A DNA stretch of 64,000 nt. Source: Oegoconia quadripuncta (Eukaryota; Arthropoda; Insecta; Lepidoptera; Autostichidae). The translations under genes were made by a program, and so were the position numbers. Position 1 is the first letter of the stretch; every line of letters starts with the position of its first letter. Of the stretch, positions 30,281 to 41,825 are shown in pieces. The DNA is taken from contig OX438744.1 of NCBI GenBank assembly GCA_949316235.1, positions 36,514,778 through 36,578,777 on the forward strand. The letters are read 5' to 3'. Below the pieces are notes generated by a model. The model was not told the origin of the DNA, ran no database searches, and saw nothing but the letters and a program-made list of their open reading frames with translations.

Positions 30281-33200
30281 TTAAATAACATAAAAAGCAA
30301 GGACACTCACAAGGGGACTAGGACAATATATCAAGCCAATAGAATAGACAAGTACAAATGACGTAACAACACAAGTGATACGAGTACAGGGGTTAAAGTT
30401 TTTATCAAATTCCAAAATATATTTACATAGATATTTCATAATTATGGGAGAATCAACAAATATTAAAAGAGATTGAAAGTTAATAGGGCGTGGGAGTATG
30501 TCGTATAGGGAAATATGGTATTTGGGGTAATTAAAAAATATGTGGTCCAGCGAACATTCGTCCAAGCCGCATTCACAGAGTGAGTAATCGCTATCCCTAA
30601 TTTTTCCTAGGTGGACAGGAGTACAAGCGTGGCCCAAGCGTAGCCTGCAGATGGTCGAGGTAACTTGTTTGTTTAAATAGCGCACCCGGAAGAACCATGG
30701 TTTTCGGGGGATACCTGGTTGGATAGGTACATAAAAACGGCCTTTAGTCACCCTAGATTGACTCCAATCATTTTGCCATGTTTCTCGCAGGGACTTTCGA
30801 GCAAGGGATAATTGGTTGTAGGAAAAGCTCGTATATTGCGATAAGCAACCTGATTGAGTTGCATCCTTAGCCCATATGTCTACCACCTCATTGCCTTCTA
30901 TACCACTATGACTTGGGATCCATGCCAGAATGATTTCTTTTTCTTGTATCCTAGGGATATAAATCAGGGCCTCAAAGTTACACGCAAATATGGGGTAAAT
31001 TGGAGATTGAAAAATGGGGCATGATAGGTCTCCGATTTACTTGAAACTTTTCAAAATTCTGGGAAAGTCTTTATGAGCCCAATATCGTGAAGATGAAGTT
31101 TTTTGGAGGAGGAGATCTAACCAAGATAACAATGGATGTGAGTGTGACAGGAACAGTTTGAAAGTAAACCAATTAGCCAAGTACTGTCTACATAAGCCTA
31201 ATGGGCGATCGCCACCCTCAACTTGCATCGCGTTTTTCGGCGAGGACCTCATTGCACCTAGAATGATGCGTAGACATTTTGCTTGTTTAAGTTTTTCTAA
31301 TGCTGTTTTGTTGCAAGGTTCGAGTAGGAAAGATCCGTAATCAAAGTGGCTTCTAACTATGGCATTGTAAAGGAGCTTTTGATAGTATGGATGAGAACTC
31401 CACCAGACTCCGGAGAGAAATCTCAAACATTTACCCCTTTTTCTCATTTTTCAGCTACGTAATTTACTAATTTAGGTATGCGTTGCCAGATAATTTTGAG
31501 TCCAGAATGACACCCAAGAACTTCACCTTTCCCTTAATTGGAATGTCTTGACCATCGCAAGAAATTTTAAAATTTGGGATAGATCTTTTCCTCGTAAATG
31601 CTACCGAACTACTTTTCGAAATCGACAGTTCCAGGCCATGGTCTTCCAGCCACACTTTCAAATAGTATAAGGCATTATTCAACCGCCCTGAAGTCCCTTG
31701 CAGGGATTTAGCTGAAAAATAGATGGCATCATCATCATATTGGAGAACTTAGCAAAATAAATTAACCGATTGTTCCAGGTCATACATATTAATACTATAT
31801 AGGAGTGGGGATAGTACTGAACCCTGTGGGAGACATTTCCAAATGATCCTGGGGGAGAGAAGTAAGCCTCCGTGTCTAATCTTAATGGATCTGGGCATAA
31901 AGAGGTTAAACATGAAGTCAACAATCCTCACGGGAATACTCAGCTGTAGCATTTTTTGCCTGAGTACCTGAAGCGCTGTCCAGGAAAACTCCTACAAGAT
32001 ATTCGTCATTTGTAAAAGCCAGACGGATGTCAGTAGTGAGAATGCTGAGGCTATCCATTGTGCTCCTATCCTTTCGAAAGTCAAACCGGGGTTTGTGCCA
32101 GAATCCCCATATTCTCCATTAGCCATTCTAGTCAGTTTTTAATAAGGTGTTCTACTGAAGTAGTAGTAGTTCTACCGGTTTTAAAATGGGGATAACTAGT
32201 TGATTTTTCCACGAGTTGGGTATTTAAGTCCAGAAGTAAAAATACTGTTGATAATTTTTAGAAAATAGTTCTTATTTGATTGGCTAAGGTTGACAAAGAA
32301 TGAGTAGGAATCCCATCTTCGCCGGGGGCCTCTGCCTTAGAGACTCTTCTTTAATACCATTTAGAACTATCAGTAGTTCAGCTATCGAAAAAGGATCATC
32401 AAATCTGCTTGTCGGTTGGGAGCAAGGAGTAGAGGGAAAACTGTCTGTATTAGGAACGAATGGGGGAGGCAGTTTGTTGGTGAAGTCATCAAGCCACGGT
32501 GACGGATCATTTGACACGGGGAATCCGATGACAAAGATCCACGGAATCTTTTTATATTCTTCCAAATGATTCTTCTTTTTATATTCTCACAAAAGGTTCT
32601 CCATCCTTTTTTTTTCTTTTTGGAAGAAAGTCTCCTGGATCGGGCAGAGACTCTCTGAAGTTCTAAGAAGTTTTCTTCCGACATTGACTCCTTGTATTTA
32701 ATCTCTGCTGTCTTACGGGCTTTAATCATCTCTGTGCTTTCGGTATCCCACCATGGCGGGGATGTTAACCTCTGTTGAAAAGGTTTCTTTTCGGGATATT
32801 TAAATCTGCAGTCTCTAGAGACATTGGATAAATTTTGAATAATTTAGAAGCGGATCATTAATAGGATTAGGGTCTAATTGTACAATCCTATTATCCTTGT
32901 CCGAGCAAAATTCTTCCCTGTCAGCTTCTAGGATATTATATATAAGAAGTGGGTCAGGGGCTGGGGAAGGTCGCTACCAAAAGATAAAGATAGTGTTTTC
33001 CATGTAAGGAGGCAAGAGAGCAGAGGGAGCAAACTGTGATGTCAACTGTAGATTGGGAATTTTGATTTGGGTAAACCCTGTGAGTGGGGGAACCGTCGTT
33101 AATAACGCAGATGCCTATGCCATCGAAAATATCCATTAAGTGAGATGAGAACGAGTCACAATGATATGAGCCCCAAGAGATGTGGTGAGTATTAAAATAC

Positions 33201-34285
33201 CTCATTACTAAATCAGGGTGAGATACCGAGCGAAGAATGGAAATTAGCTCACCTATAATATTGGAGGACGGGCGGGGAACATAAATAGAAATAAAGATGA
33301 TATTCATAACCTTGGCAGCGACAGCATTTATATCTTGACTATGTGGGGGGAGGAGAATTTGTGTGTATACGAAGTGTTTATTTATTAGGAGGGCAAATCC
33401 GGCATAACCGTCGCCTCTGTCATCCCTGTGACATGCGTACCCCGGAATCCTTAATTTAGCCTTCGGGGAAAGCTATGTCTCCGATATGGCAGCGACAGAT
33501 ATGGAATGTTTTTGAGATAAAAGTTAGTTTGTGTTTTTTGTAGAATTGTAGAAACTGGGTCAGATCTATTAGGGTTTAAAGAGATTTTATCGGCAACGCT
33601 GTTCGGTAGAGAGTCATAAAATTTTAATAGTATGTTATTCAGTAAGCATATAATAATATCTAAAAGTTCTCATTTGGGGTAATAGTGTTTACGTTGGTCC
33701 TAAGAGCACTGCCATTGGGTTGTGTGGAGGGGGGGGATTCTATGATAGCTTGGTGAGCTCTTTTATTATAACTTGGAGATAATGATCTCCTGGGACGGGG
33801 AGTCATTGTGATAGTCTTCTTATAGGCTCTTGACATGGAGGGTATCTGAAGGGGGTGAGAAGTATTCATGGGGTTGGTAAAGTAGCCAATAGGCCGGCAA
33901 CGCATCTGTGACCCTTTTGGTGTTGCGGGAGCCCATGGGCGGCGGCTGCATGCTCGTTTGCCGCCCTCTCATATAAAAAAAAAGCCAGTAGGCGGGGTAA
34001 ATAATTCGCTGGTTACGTCCGCATAGGATCTGCGGACAGTTGGGATCTGGGAGGCGGCACATGTATAAAAAACATTTACATGCTTCGGTAGTACTTGGCC
34101 ATCAAACGTGACAACCACTGATTGGGTTGGAACCCACTCTGGGGATCTATCGGTCACTTTTTTACGATTTAATCGTCTAGCTTTGAGTACCTTACCACAA
34201 ATTTTATAGCTTCAGCTAATTCAGTTATTGACCAATCCACTGGAACTCCTCGGACAAGTCCCATACGGGATACATTGTAAGCTGG
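30281..34285 (-). pseudogene. Non-LTR retrotransposon with RNase H (I/R1-type), decayed
   Basis: Minus-strand order from the 5' end: ORF1-like part (about 34280-33660; GLVRGVPVDWSITELAEAIK, TQSVVVTFDGQVLPKHVNVF), AP endonuclease (33450-32954; IPGYACHRDDRGDGYAGFAL, FNTHHISWGSYHCDSFSSHL, SPTHRV), linker (32729-32280), RT (CLPQGSVLSPLLYSINMYDL near 31800; degenerate YADD as LQYDDDAIYFSA near 31735; LEDHGLELSISKSSSVAF), thumb (31447-31037) and RNase H end (WIPSHSGIEGNEVVDIWAKD near 30880-30940, then the CECGLDE..DHIFF block). Frameshifts occur throughout, and the N-terminal part of RNase H is deleted near 31000. The longest surviving frame (30281-30886) is part of this element, not a host gene. 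Confidence 0.9.
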
Positions 34286-36960
34286 AATAGATCGGGGGTC
34301 CAACGTTGCTCACGTCCGTAGGCTGTACCCTCGAGACCCTACACGTGGCCCCTGGGTGGTGCTATACGAGCAACACACCTGGTGGTAGGTTTCGGCCACG
34401 GCTAGTTACCACCCTTCAGGCAAAGCCAAACCGCCAAGCGACACGTCGTGTTCTGGTTTGATGCCTGAAGCAGCCAAACAGAGAACGGGTCTGAACAGTT
34501 GCGCTACTTCAGTCGATCGGTCCGGATATTGCGGTGCTGCTGCGCTGGTCGTCTCGTCGCGGAGGGTAGCGGGATCCGAAGCACGGTTTTCCGCTGGCCG
34601 ACCGCAGTTAGTAGGGGACCCAATTAGTATCCCAGCCAGCTATGAAAGGCTGCCCCGCTAACTCGCGAAAAATCCCGAAATGCTCCATTGTGCCGGTTGG
34701 CGACCGGATGAGAGGACCCAATGGACATTTCGGGGGGGTTCGGGCGTCCCCGCAGTCTCCAGACGAGTCCACCATCGGTGTAGCGGTCCCGTTTACGTCT
34801 ATGGGTCATTGAAGTGGCGCCTCGTTCAACTGCCGTACTCTGCCTATTCACACCGTCATAAAACAATCAAATATGAAAAGAATAATAAGAAAATGAGGTT
34901 TGCACAGCGGAAGCACGTCCTCTCACTTAAAGTGCACCTCTGCAATATTCGAGGATTGCACTCCAATCTCGATCCAGTCCACCACCACCTTGAGACTAGT
35001 AAACCTCATTTGCTTCTCCTAACGGAGACATAGATAGGATGTCCGACTGACGCAGCATACCTCAATTACCCAGGTTATTCCCTGGAGCACAATTTTAAAC
35101 CCCACGCTGGAGTCTGTGTGTATGCTCGCGATGACATCTGCTGTCGGCGTCTCTGGAATCTTGAGGATCCCAGTTTTTCTGTTGTATGGATACTTGTGGA
35201 TACCGAAATAGAATTCTCTATGCTGGGGTTTACAGGTCGCACAACGGTGATCTGGAGACAACCAAGCTGGTCGACTACCTTAGCCTCACAGCAGATGCCG
35301 CGCAACAAAGGTATCCCACTGCGCAATTGGTTTTTCTGGGGGACTTCAATGCCCACCACCAAGATTGGTTGTACCCGTACCAGAAAACCGACCATGCTGG
35401 AAGGGAAGTGTTTAAACTTGCATTGTCGCAAAACCTCACTCAGCTGGTAAACCAACCTACGCGTATACCCGATGTTGCCGGCCACACTCCCAATTGCTTG
35501 GATCTTCTGCTGACAACCGATCCGGACAGATACCTGGTTTCGATTTCATCACCATTGGGGACATCAGAGGGCGGAGTGTAAGTTTTATTTCGACTTAACT
35601 TTACTACCGCGTTCACGTTTACGTGACGATTTGTATGGAGAAATGTGCAGCGCCTCTAGCGGATAGTTTGCAAAACGATTTTTTTCATAGGGACTTTTTT
35701 CGTAAACGCGAACGCGATGGTAAAGTTAAAAACGAGACAAAACTTACACTTCGCACACTGACCACTGTCTGGTGAAATCTGTATCTAACTACTCTCCGCC
35801 TGAACTAAGTTCCAAAGGTACCAGGCGAGTATGGAGATACAAGTCAGCAGATTGGGATGAGATGCGTAATTTCTTTGCAACTTATCCTTGGCGGCAGGCA
35901 TGTTTTTCTTCTGACGATCCGTCGAGCTGCGCGATAGCCATTACCGATGTTTTGCGTCAGGGGATGGAATATTTTATTCCTTTCTCTGACGTATCTCTCG
36001 GTGGCAAAGCACGCCCATGGTTTAACGCAGATTGTGCTCATGCCGAAGTAGCGAAGCAATCTGCGTATTTGGCCTGGGCTACTGCTCGCTCGCAAAAAGC
36101 ACCGGATGTCCATCTGTTGAAAACTGCCTATAATAAAGTCCAAAATATATATCCAAATCCTGCAAGAAGGTATTGCGTAAGGCACGTTTCGACCACATTG
36201 GCAAGATAGGTACCGCCAACCTCGTCAAATTCAATGCTACCAAAACACAGGCGTGTCTGTTCACCAGCAAACGGATTCCATTTCACCTGACTCCAACTTT
36301 CCGGGATGTATCCATACCAATCTCTGACCATCTCAATCTTTTGGGTTTGGAGTTAACCTCCAACCTAAATTTTGGGCGCTCCATAGAACGAAATGCTAAA
36401 ACAGCTGCTAAGAAGCTTGGCATTCTTGTCAAGGTCAGGCGATATTTCATGCCGAAACAGCTTTTGGTACTTTACCAGGCTCAGATTCGCTCGTACATGG
36501 AATACTGCTGTCACCTTTGGGATGGTTCAGCCAAGTACCAGCTGGCTGCACTCGATTCTGTGGAACGACGTGCCAAAAGACTCATTGGTGACCATTCGAT
36601 CCCCTGTCCCTCGGTCTTTTACAGGATACATTTCGGTGAGTGTGCGTTGGAATTACACAATCTTATTCCACCATCGCCATTCCATCTTCGGACTACTAGG
36701 CGCGGGGAGGGATTCCACCCGTATGTAGTTAACATACCGAACATTCGCACTAAGCGGTTCGATTCTTCATTCATAATGCGAACAGCCAAGGCATGGAACT
36801 CCCTTCCGGCGTCAGTCTTTCCTGAATCCTACAACCTTGGGATCTTCAAGAGCAGGGTGAATAGGCATCTACTGAGATCGCGTGCTTCATCTTCGGCCAC
36901 ATCATCACTTCCCATCAGGTGAGATTGTGGTCAAATGCGTATCCAGTTAACCATAAAAAA
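34286..36960 (+). pseudogene. Jockey-like non-LTR retrotransposon with deleted RT core
   Basis: GC-rich 5' UTR (34286-34890), then an endonuclease beginning near 34893: LKVHLCNIRGLHSNLDPVHH, LLLLTET, FLGDFNAHHQDW and HTPNCLDLLLTTDPDRY. A MITE interrupts it at 35565-35760, right before DHCLVKSV. It continues through WRYKSADWDEMRNFFATYPW to about 36140. Most of the RT palm is then missing: the frame jumps to GTANLVKFNATKTQACLFTS, NFGRSIERNAKTAAKKLGIL and [20 protein letters not shown] with an A-rich end at 36951-36962. Same family as 1130-1588, 3148-3770 and 52490-52760. Confidence 0.9.
35565..35760. mobile_element. MITE inserted in the endonuclease
   Basis: About 196 bp. The ends cagagggcggagtgtaagtt and, reversed, cagtgtgcgaagtgtaagtt continue as an imperfect inverted repeat for ~60 bases (cttaactttacta, gcgttcacgtttacg). 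Target duplication not clear. Confidence 0.8.
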
Positions 36961-36993
36961 AAAGATGGGTTCGTGCCTCGTTCCTCAGAGCTA

Positions 36994-38574
36994 CACTCAC
37001 CGGCACGGAATATTGGCCAAGCACGAACCTTACGATAACATAAAATTTATTAATTTTAAATTATTTATTTAAATGCAGGGATATTCAATAAATGTTAGTT
37101 CAATGTTTTATAAATTTAATAAAGAATTTTGCGATGAATATTGAACATAAAAAATAAAATACAAAAAGACGAGTTTTTCTCTAAAACAATATTGTTCTTT
37201 CTAATGATACACTTCAAAAGTTTAAGCTTATTTTTTTATTGTTTCTTAATTTTAATATCGAGTGTTGCCTCCTCTAGCTCTAATCACAGCCTGCATTCGA
37301 TCTGGCATGCTCTGAATGAGATTTCTGATGTCCATTTGACCAATGTCATCCCACGCCTCCAGTGCCGCGATTCTCAGCTCCGCAAGAGTTTGTGGAGGGT
37401 TCGAGCTGGATCTAATCTTTCTTTTCAGCATGTCCCAGATGTGCTCGATTGGATTTAAATCCGGTGACCGAGCTGGCCACTCCAGTTTCTCAATACCAAC
37501 CTCCTGTAGGTAGTCATTCGCACAACGGGCAACGTGAGGGCGCGCGTTATCGTGCATTAGCAAAAACTCTGCTCGTCCGATAAACTCGGAATAAGGCATT
37601 ACGTGATCCTCAAGGATCTCCGCGACGTATCGAATAGCATTTAAGCGGTTGTCAACGATGACTAACTCTGTACGAGCATCAGAACTTATCCCGCCCCACA
37701 CCATTATGGACCCTCCATGAAAACTCACAGTTTGTGTGGTGGTTATGGGCAAGTACCGTTCTCCTTGCCTCCTCCATACTCGTACTCGACCATCTGGAGC
37801 TCGCAATGCTATCCTACACTCATCAGAGAACAATACTCTGGCCCATTGCTCATGGGTCCAGTTAGCGTGTTCTCGTGCGAATCGCAGTCGAGATACTCGG
37901 TTTGTCTCAGAAGTTCAGGGCCTCGAGCAGGTCTACGGACTCTTAAATTCACTTCCTCCATTCGCCTTCTTATCGTACGCTCGCTTACGTTTACACCTCT
38001 TGCGATTTGAAGCCGCTGTCTTATCTCAACTGCTGTAAGGTACCGATTCCTTAAGATTTCCAACACAATAAATCTGTCATCGCGTGCTGATGTGCATCGT
38101 ACTCCTCCACTTCCTGGTCTGCGTGTATAGCGGCCGGTCTCCTGATAACGCCCGAGTGCATATTGCATTGATGAACGCGGTACATTGAGCACTTCAGCAA
38201 CTTCACGCTGGGTCAGCCCTTCGCCGATCAAAACTACAGCTTGTGCAACTTGTTGTGGTGTTAAAGGCATTTTCAATTCAAGTTAAACACTTAGCAATTA
38301 TCGGAAAACAAAAAAAAAGACAGTAGAACTCTGCTGTAGCAGTAAATTATAAAAAAAAGACTTTCAAAAAAGCGTACCGAACGCTCAGAAAATCCACTGA
38401 CAAGTAAAATCTTAATACAAATGTCGAAACACGCATAAACATTAATAAACTACCCACTAAAACTTAAGGAAACAATCTTTGAAACCTACCCGCATTCAAA
38501 TTGTTAAAAAAAAATTATTCAAAATTTTATTATGCAACTATAAGCCTTTGGCCAAGTTTCCGTGCCGGTGAGTG
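36994..38574 (-). mobile_element. Tc1-like transposon, one frameshift from intact
   Basis: 1581 bp, TA at both sides (36992-36993, 38575-38576), inverted ends cactcaccggcacggaa. The minus strand encodes a DD34E transposase in two overlapping frames: 38276-37809 (LTPQQVAQAVVLIGEGLTQR, GRYTRRPGSGGVRCTSARDD, SERTIRRRMEEVNLRVRRPA) and a second frame down to 37252 with catalytic FSDECRI, LMHDNARPHVA and PARSPDLNPIEHIWD. A single-base loss near 37895, just after GPELLRQ, breaks the protein. Catalytic D, D and E are all present. It was inserted 30 bp beyond the tail of the Jockey-like copy. Confidence 0.93.
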
Positions 38575-38859
38575 TAGATTGAGTGCTAGATATATGATTA
38601 GAGTCCTGACTAAATAGAGGGTCCCCCCTTGGGTTGGATCGGGGGGTTTCTTGCGAAACGCCTCCGTCATGATTTACGACCTTAAAAGACCTTTAGGGTA
38701 GTGAACCCACCACAAACATTACACAATATCAATCCCACCACCAACACAAAACACAAATAACCACTGAAGAAATAAATAAACCGATAGAAAATCGCAGAGA
38801 TCCTGGACACCAAACAAAAATGTCACCACGTGAGTTAACCTCCAAACGTCCTATTTAAC

Positions 38860-39650
38860 CTCCAAACGTCATCCAGCAAGAAAATGTATTGTCTCCAGTG
38901 CAACACTCGAAACGTCAGTGTGAACTTCAGTCTGAGTTTCAGGGTCATACATTTTTATAAACGGCCTTCGGGTTAGAGTATCTTTTATCTCTTGGAATAC
39001 GCGCTGGCAATCTGTATTCCAGACAAAATCAGCGCCTTTCTTCAAAAGATTGTAGATTTGCCTAACTTTATGTGCAAAGTTACGAACAATTTGCCTGAAG
39101 TAACACGCTAGACTCAAACATTGTTTTAGCTTTTTGTCGTCTGTGGGACTTTAGTCTTGGCCAGACTGGAAGACATCCACCATGGTATAAGTCCGCCTTT
39201 GTACACTTTTCTAACAAATATATCACTTGTGTTACTTTGTACAATAAAGGCGTTACAAACAGACAAACGCAGCTTTTGTCACGCAAGCCAATTTAAAAGT
39301 GACTCGGCCTCACAGTTTCATTATATCTCTTCCTAAATATTCAATACTAAATAATTGTCATTTCTCTAAGTTCAATATGAGACCAGTGTCCCGTAAGCTT
39401 TGAAACACCTGCGTTAATCCTTCAAATCCTTGATCAATATACACCAGGTGTCCTTCAAGTCCTGTTAAGGGTCTGCTGCACCAAGTATGCTGCTAGGCCA
39501 AAAGGTGTCCTTAAAAACTCATACTGGTCGTGAGGTGTAATAAAAGAGGTTTTGGTTACTGAACCACCTTCTCCATTGATAAAATCCAGATTAGAGGTCT
39601 AAAACTGTATAATAAACCCCTTTACTCAAAGTGTCAATTTGGTCTTTAGA
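38860..39650 (-). pseudogene. Gypsy-type LTR retrotransposon pol fragment
   Basis: The minus strand has the RT thumb to RNase H junction (KVRQIYNLLKKGADFVWNTD, DTLTRRPFIKMYDPETQTEV, HTDVSSVALE) at 39117-38869, and broken RT palm residues between 39310 and 39640 (TSFITPHDQYEF near 39530). 39130-39310 separates the two and looks like an insert or divergent sequence. No LTRs seen. Not functional. Confidence 0.8.
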
Positions 39651-40084
39651 TCTAGACACCTGAATGTTCTAATATGTCACGGCTCACCAACAAATCCAGT
39701 CATGACTACCATCGGGGTTATATCGACACCAACACCGTCATTACTTAGACTACATGATGTCTGCCCAACAGCCGCCACGATACTTCCTCTACTCATTAAA
39801 GTCGTAGTTGGATTTCAATGTTAACCAAGGTTTTGGGCTACGTTTTGTCGTATTAAAGTCGCTGATCTACCTATATCAGCTTGGACGGGATTGTTGTTTA
39901 TATAACACTTAGTGGACATGTGTATTAGCTCATCGGAGTTTAAGGATGATGACGCCTGAAACCGTGCTGACTATCAGAGATATTACCATCAGTGTGCTGA
40001 GTGATTATAGGGCAGACCAAAGATTCAAAAAGCAGAGAAACACGATAGATATGGGACGATAATACGTTACATCACTTGAATCAC

Positions 40085-40625
40085 ATTTTTTATAGACGGG
40101 GACAATTTTTTCCATTAGCTTGGGAAAAATCTTTCTTTATGGGATCGATTAAAAATTAAAGACAAAGGTAGAGCCAGGTCTGTGCCACACTTTTTAACAA
40201 ACAGTGGGGGAATACCATGTGGTCCAGGGCCCTTATAGATATTGAGTGCTTTAATCTTTTTTAGAACTTCTCTCTCAGTGAAAGTTATTTTAAATAGGGG
40301 TTGCACTGACCTGGGCTGCGGGGTAAACACGTGAGAATCAGTGTTGTGTTCACCAAACACCGAAGAGAAATGACATGCAAACAGGTCGGCTATACCTGAA
40401 CTTTCACTACTAGATTTGCAACCCAGGTGCATCTCTGACGGAAATGAGGACACATTTCCACGTTTGCATTTAATATATTTTTATAATCACTAGCATTTCT
40501 GGTGTAAGTTATGAATTCTAATTTGTCGCGTGGATTTTTAAATTTTATATATCGACGACGCAGTTATTCCTTTTCAGTAATGAGTTTAATAAGTTGCTTG
40601 GTAAAGCACTTAGTAATTTAATATT
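40085..40625 (-). pseudogene. Jockey-like RT fragment
   Basis: The minus strand reads SSGIADLFACHFSSVFGEHN, then FTEREVLKKIKALNIYKGPG, HGIPPLFVKKCGTDLALPLS and LIFNRSHKERFFPS. Upstream of this is the degenerate linker after the endonuclease. 3' part absent. Confidence 0.85.
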
Positions 40626-40759
40626 TTATTAAAGATCTTCAAGCTCCTGTTTACCCCATTTGAATTTATAATATAATTTCGGCTTTTATTGGATTTAGGG
40701 GTATTTTTTTAGTAGATGGTAACCCTGAAAAAAAAAATTATACGTTGTCTACGGTTGAG

Positions 40760-41132
40760 GCTTTTTGGCGGGATCTCGGCGAGTGAAGTTGCATTTTACT
40801 TTATAATTCTTATAATTTGTGCATTCTAACTTTTGCAGCTTAATAATGGCAGAATATTGTGCAGTAAACGTTAGTGATGGTGTACAAGTGAAGGGAAGTG
40901 CAAATTAAAATGCGTAACGCAGCTTTCGGGTTCCCACAAGAAGCCGCCAAAATCTTTTGTAAAGCATTCTGCCACTTTACTGAAGAATGACTTGACCGTG
41001 ACTAGACTCTGTATACGACGATATTACTTGTTTTGACTGAGACTGACTTACAAACTGAAGAAATAAGACATGGCTGTTAAGGGCTTAGATCCCTTTGCCT
41101 TCTCCTAGAGGAGATAATGAAACAAAAAAAAA
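40760..41132 (+). mobile_element. R retroposon copy R4
   Basis: gctttttggcgggatctcgg start, full body, ctcctagaggagataatgaa end with poly(A). Followed head-to-tail by R5. Confidence 0.9.
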
Positions 41133-41133
41133 G

Positions 41134-41543
41134 GGGCTTTTTGGCGGGAACTCGGCGAGTGAAGTAGCATTTTTCTTTATAAGTCTTATAATTTGTGCAT
41201 TCTAACTTTTGAAGCTTAATAATGGCAGAATATTGTGCAGCAAACGTTAGTGATAGTGTACAAGTGAAGGGAAGTGTAAATTAAAGTGCGTAACGGAGCT
41301 TTCGGGTTCCCACAAGAAGCCGCCAAAATCTTTTGTAAAGCATTCTGCCACTTTACTGAAGAATGACCTGACCGTGACTAGACTCTGTATACGCCAAGTA
41401 TACGACGAATTACTTGTTTTGACTGAGACTGACTTACAAACTGAAGAAATAAGTGAAATAAGACATGGCTGTTATGGGCTAGATCCCTTTGCCTTCTCCT
41501 AAAGGAGAGAATGAAACGAAAAAAAAAAAACAAAAAAAAAAAA
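41134..41543 (+). mobile_element. R retroposon copy R5
   Basis: gctttttggcgggaactcgg start; long A-rich end. It stops about 160 bp before the ATG of the C gene, so it could contribute to the 5' region of that gene. Confidence 0.9.
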
Positions 41544-41700
41544 TAGTTCATCGCACAGGTACTCTCTTCTCCGTACATAAGAAAAAGTAAAAAGTACTTT
41601 GTGGGTGGGTACTTACTACCTTACCTACTCTGTTTTGCACTTCGGCGGCATAACCAAAGAGTAGAATAATACAACCGGGGCATAACATCAAGTGATCTCA

Positions 41701-41825
41701 ATGAGTGATCTTCGTAAAATGAATACCAATAAAAGAGTACGCAAAAGCAAGCGAAGATGTGTAGTGTGTGGTGTGTCTAAATCGAGCGACGTATTATTTG
41801 CTAGATTTCCACTGGAGGTAGACAG
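41701..41825 (+). CDS. Exon C1: start of the THAP domain
   Basis: ATG at 41701, [20 protein letters not shown] then [20 protein letters not shown]. Basic N-terminus ahead of the first two Zn cysteines (C20, C23). Donor gtgagt after GACAG, phase 2. Confidence 0.82.

Noticed and set aside
30281..30886. 201-residue open frame as a host gene
   Set aside because: It is the RNase H and C-terminal zinc region of the non-LTR element; a second copy is at 28570-28705.
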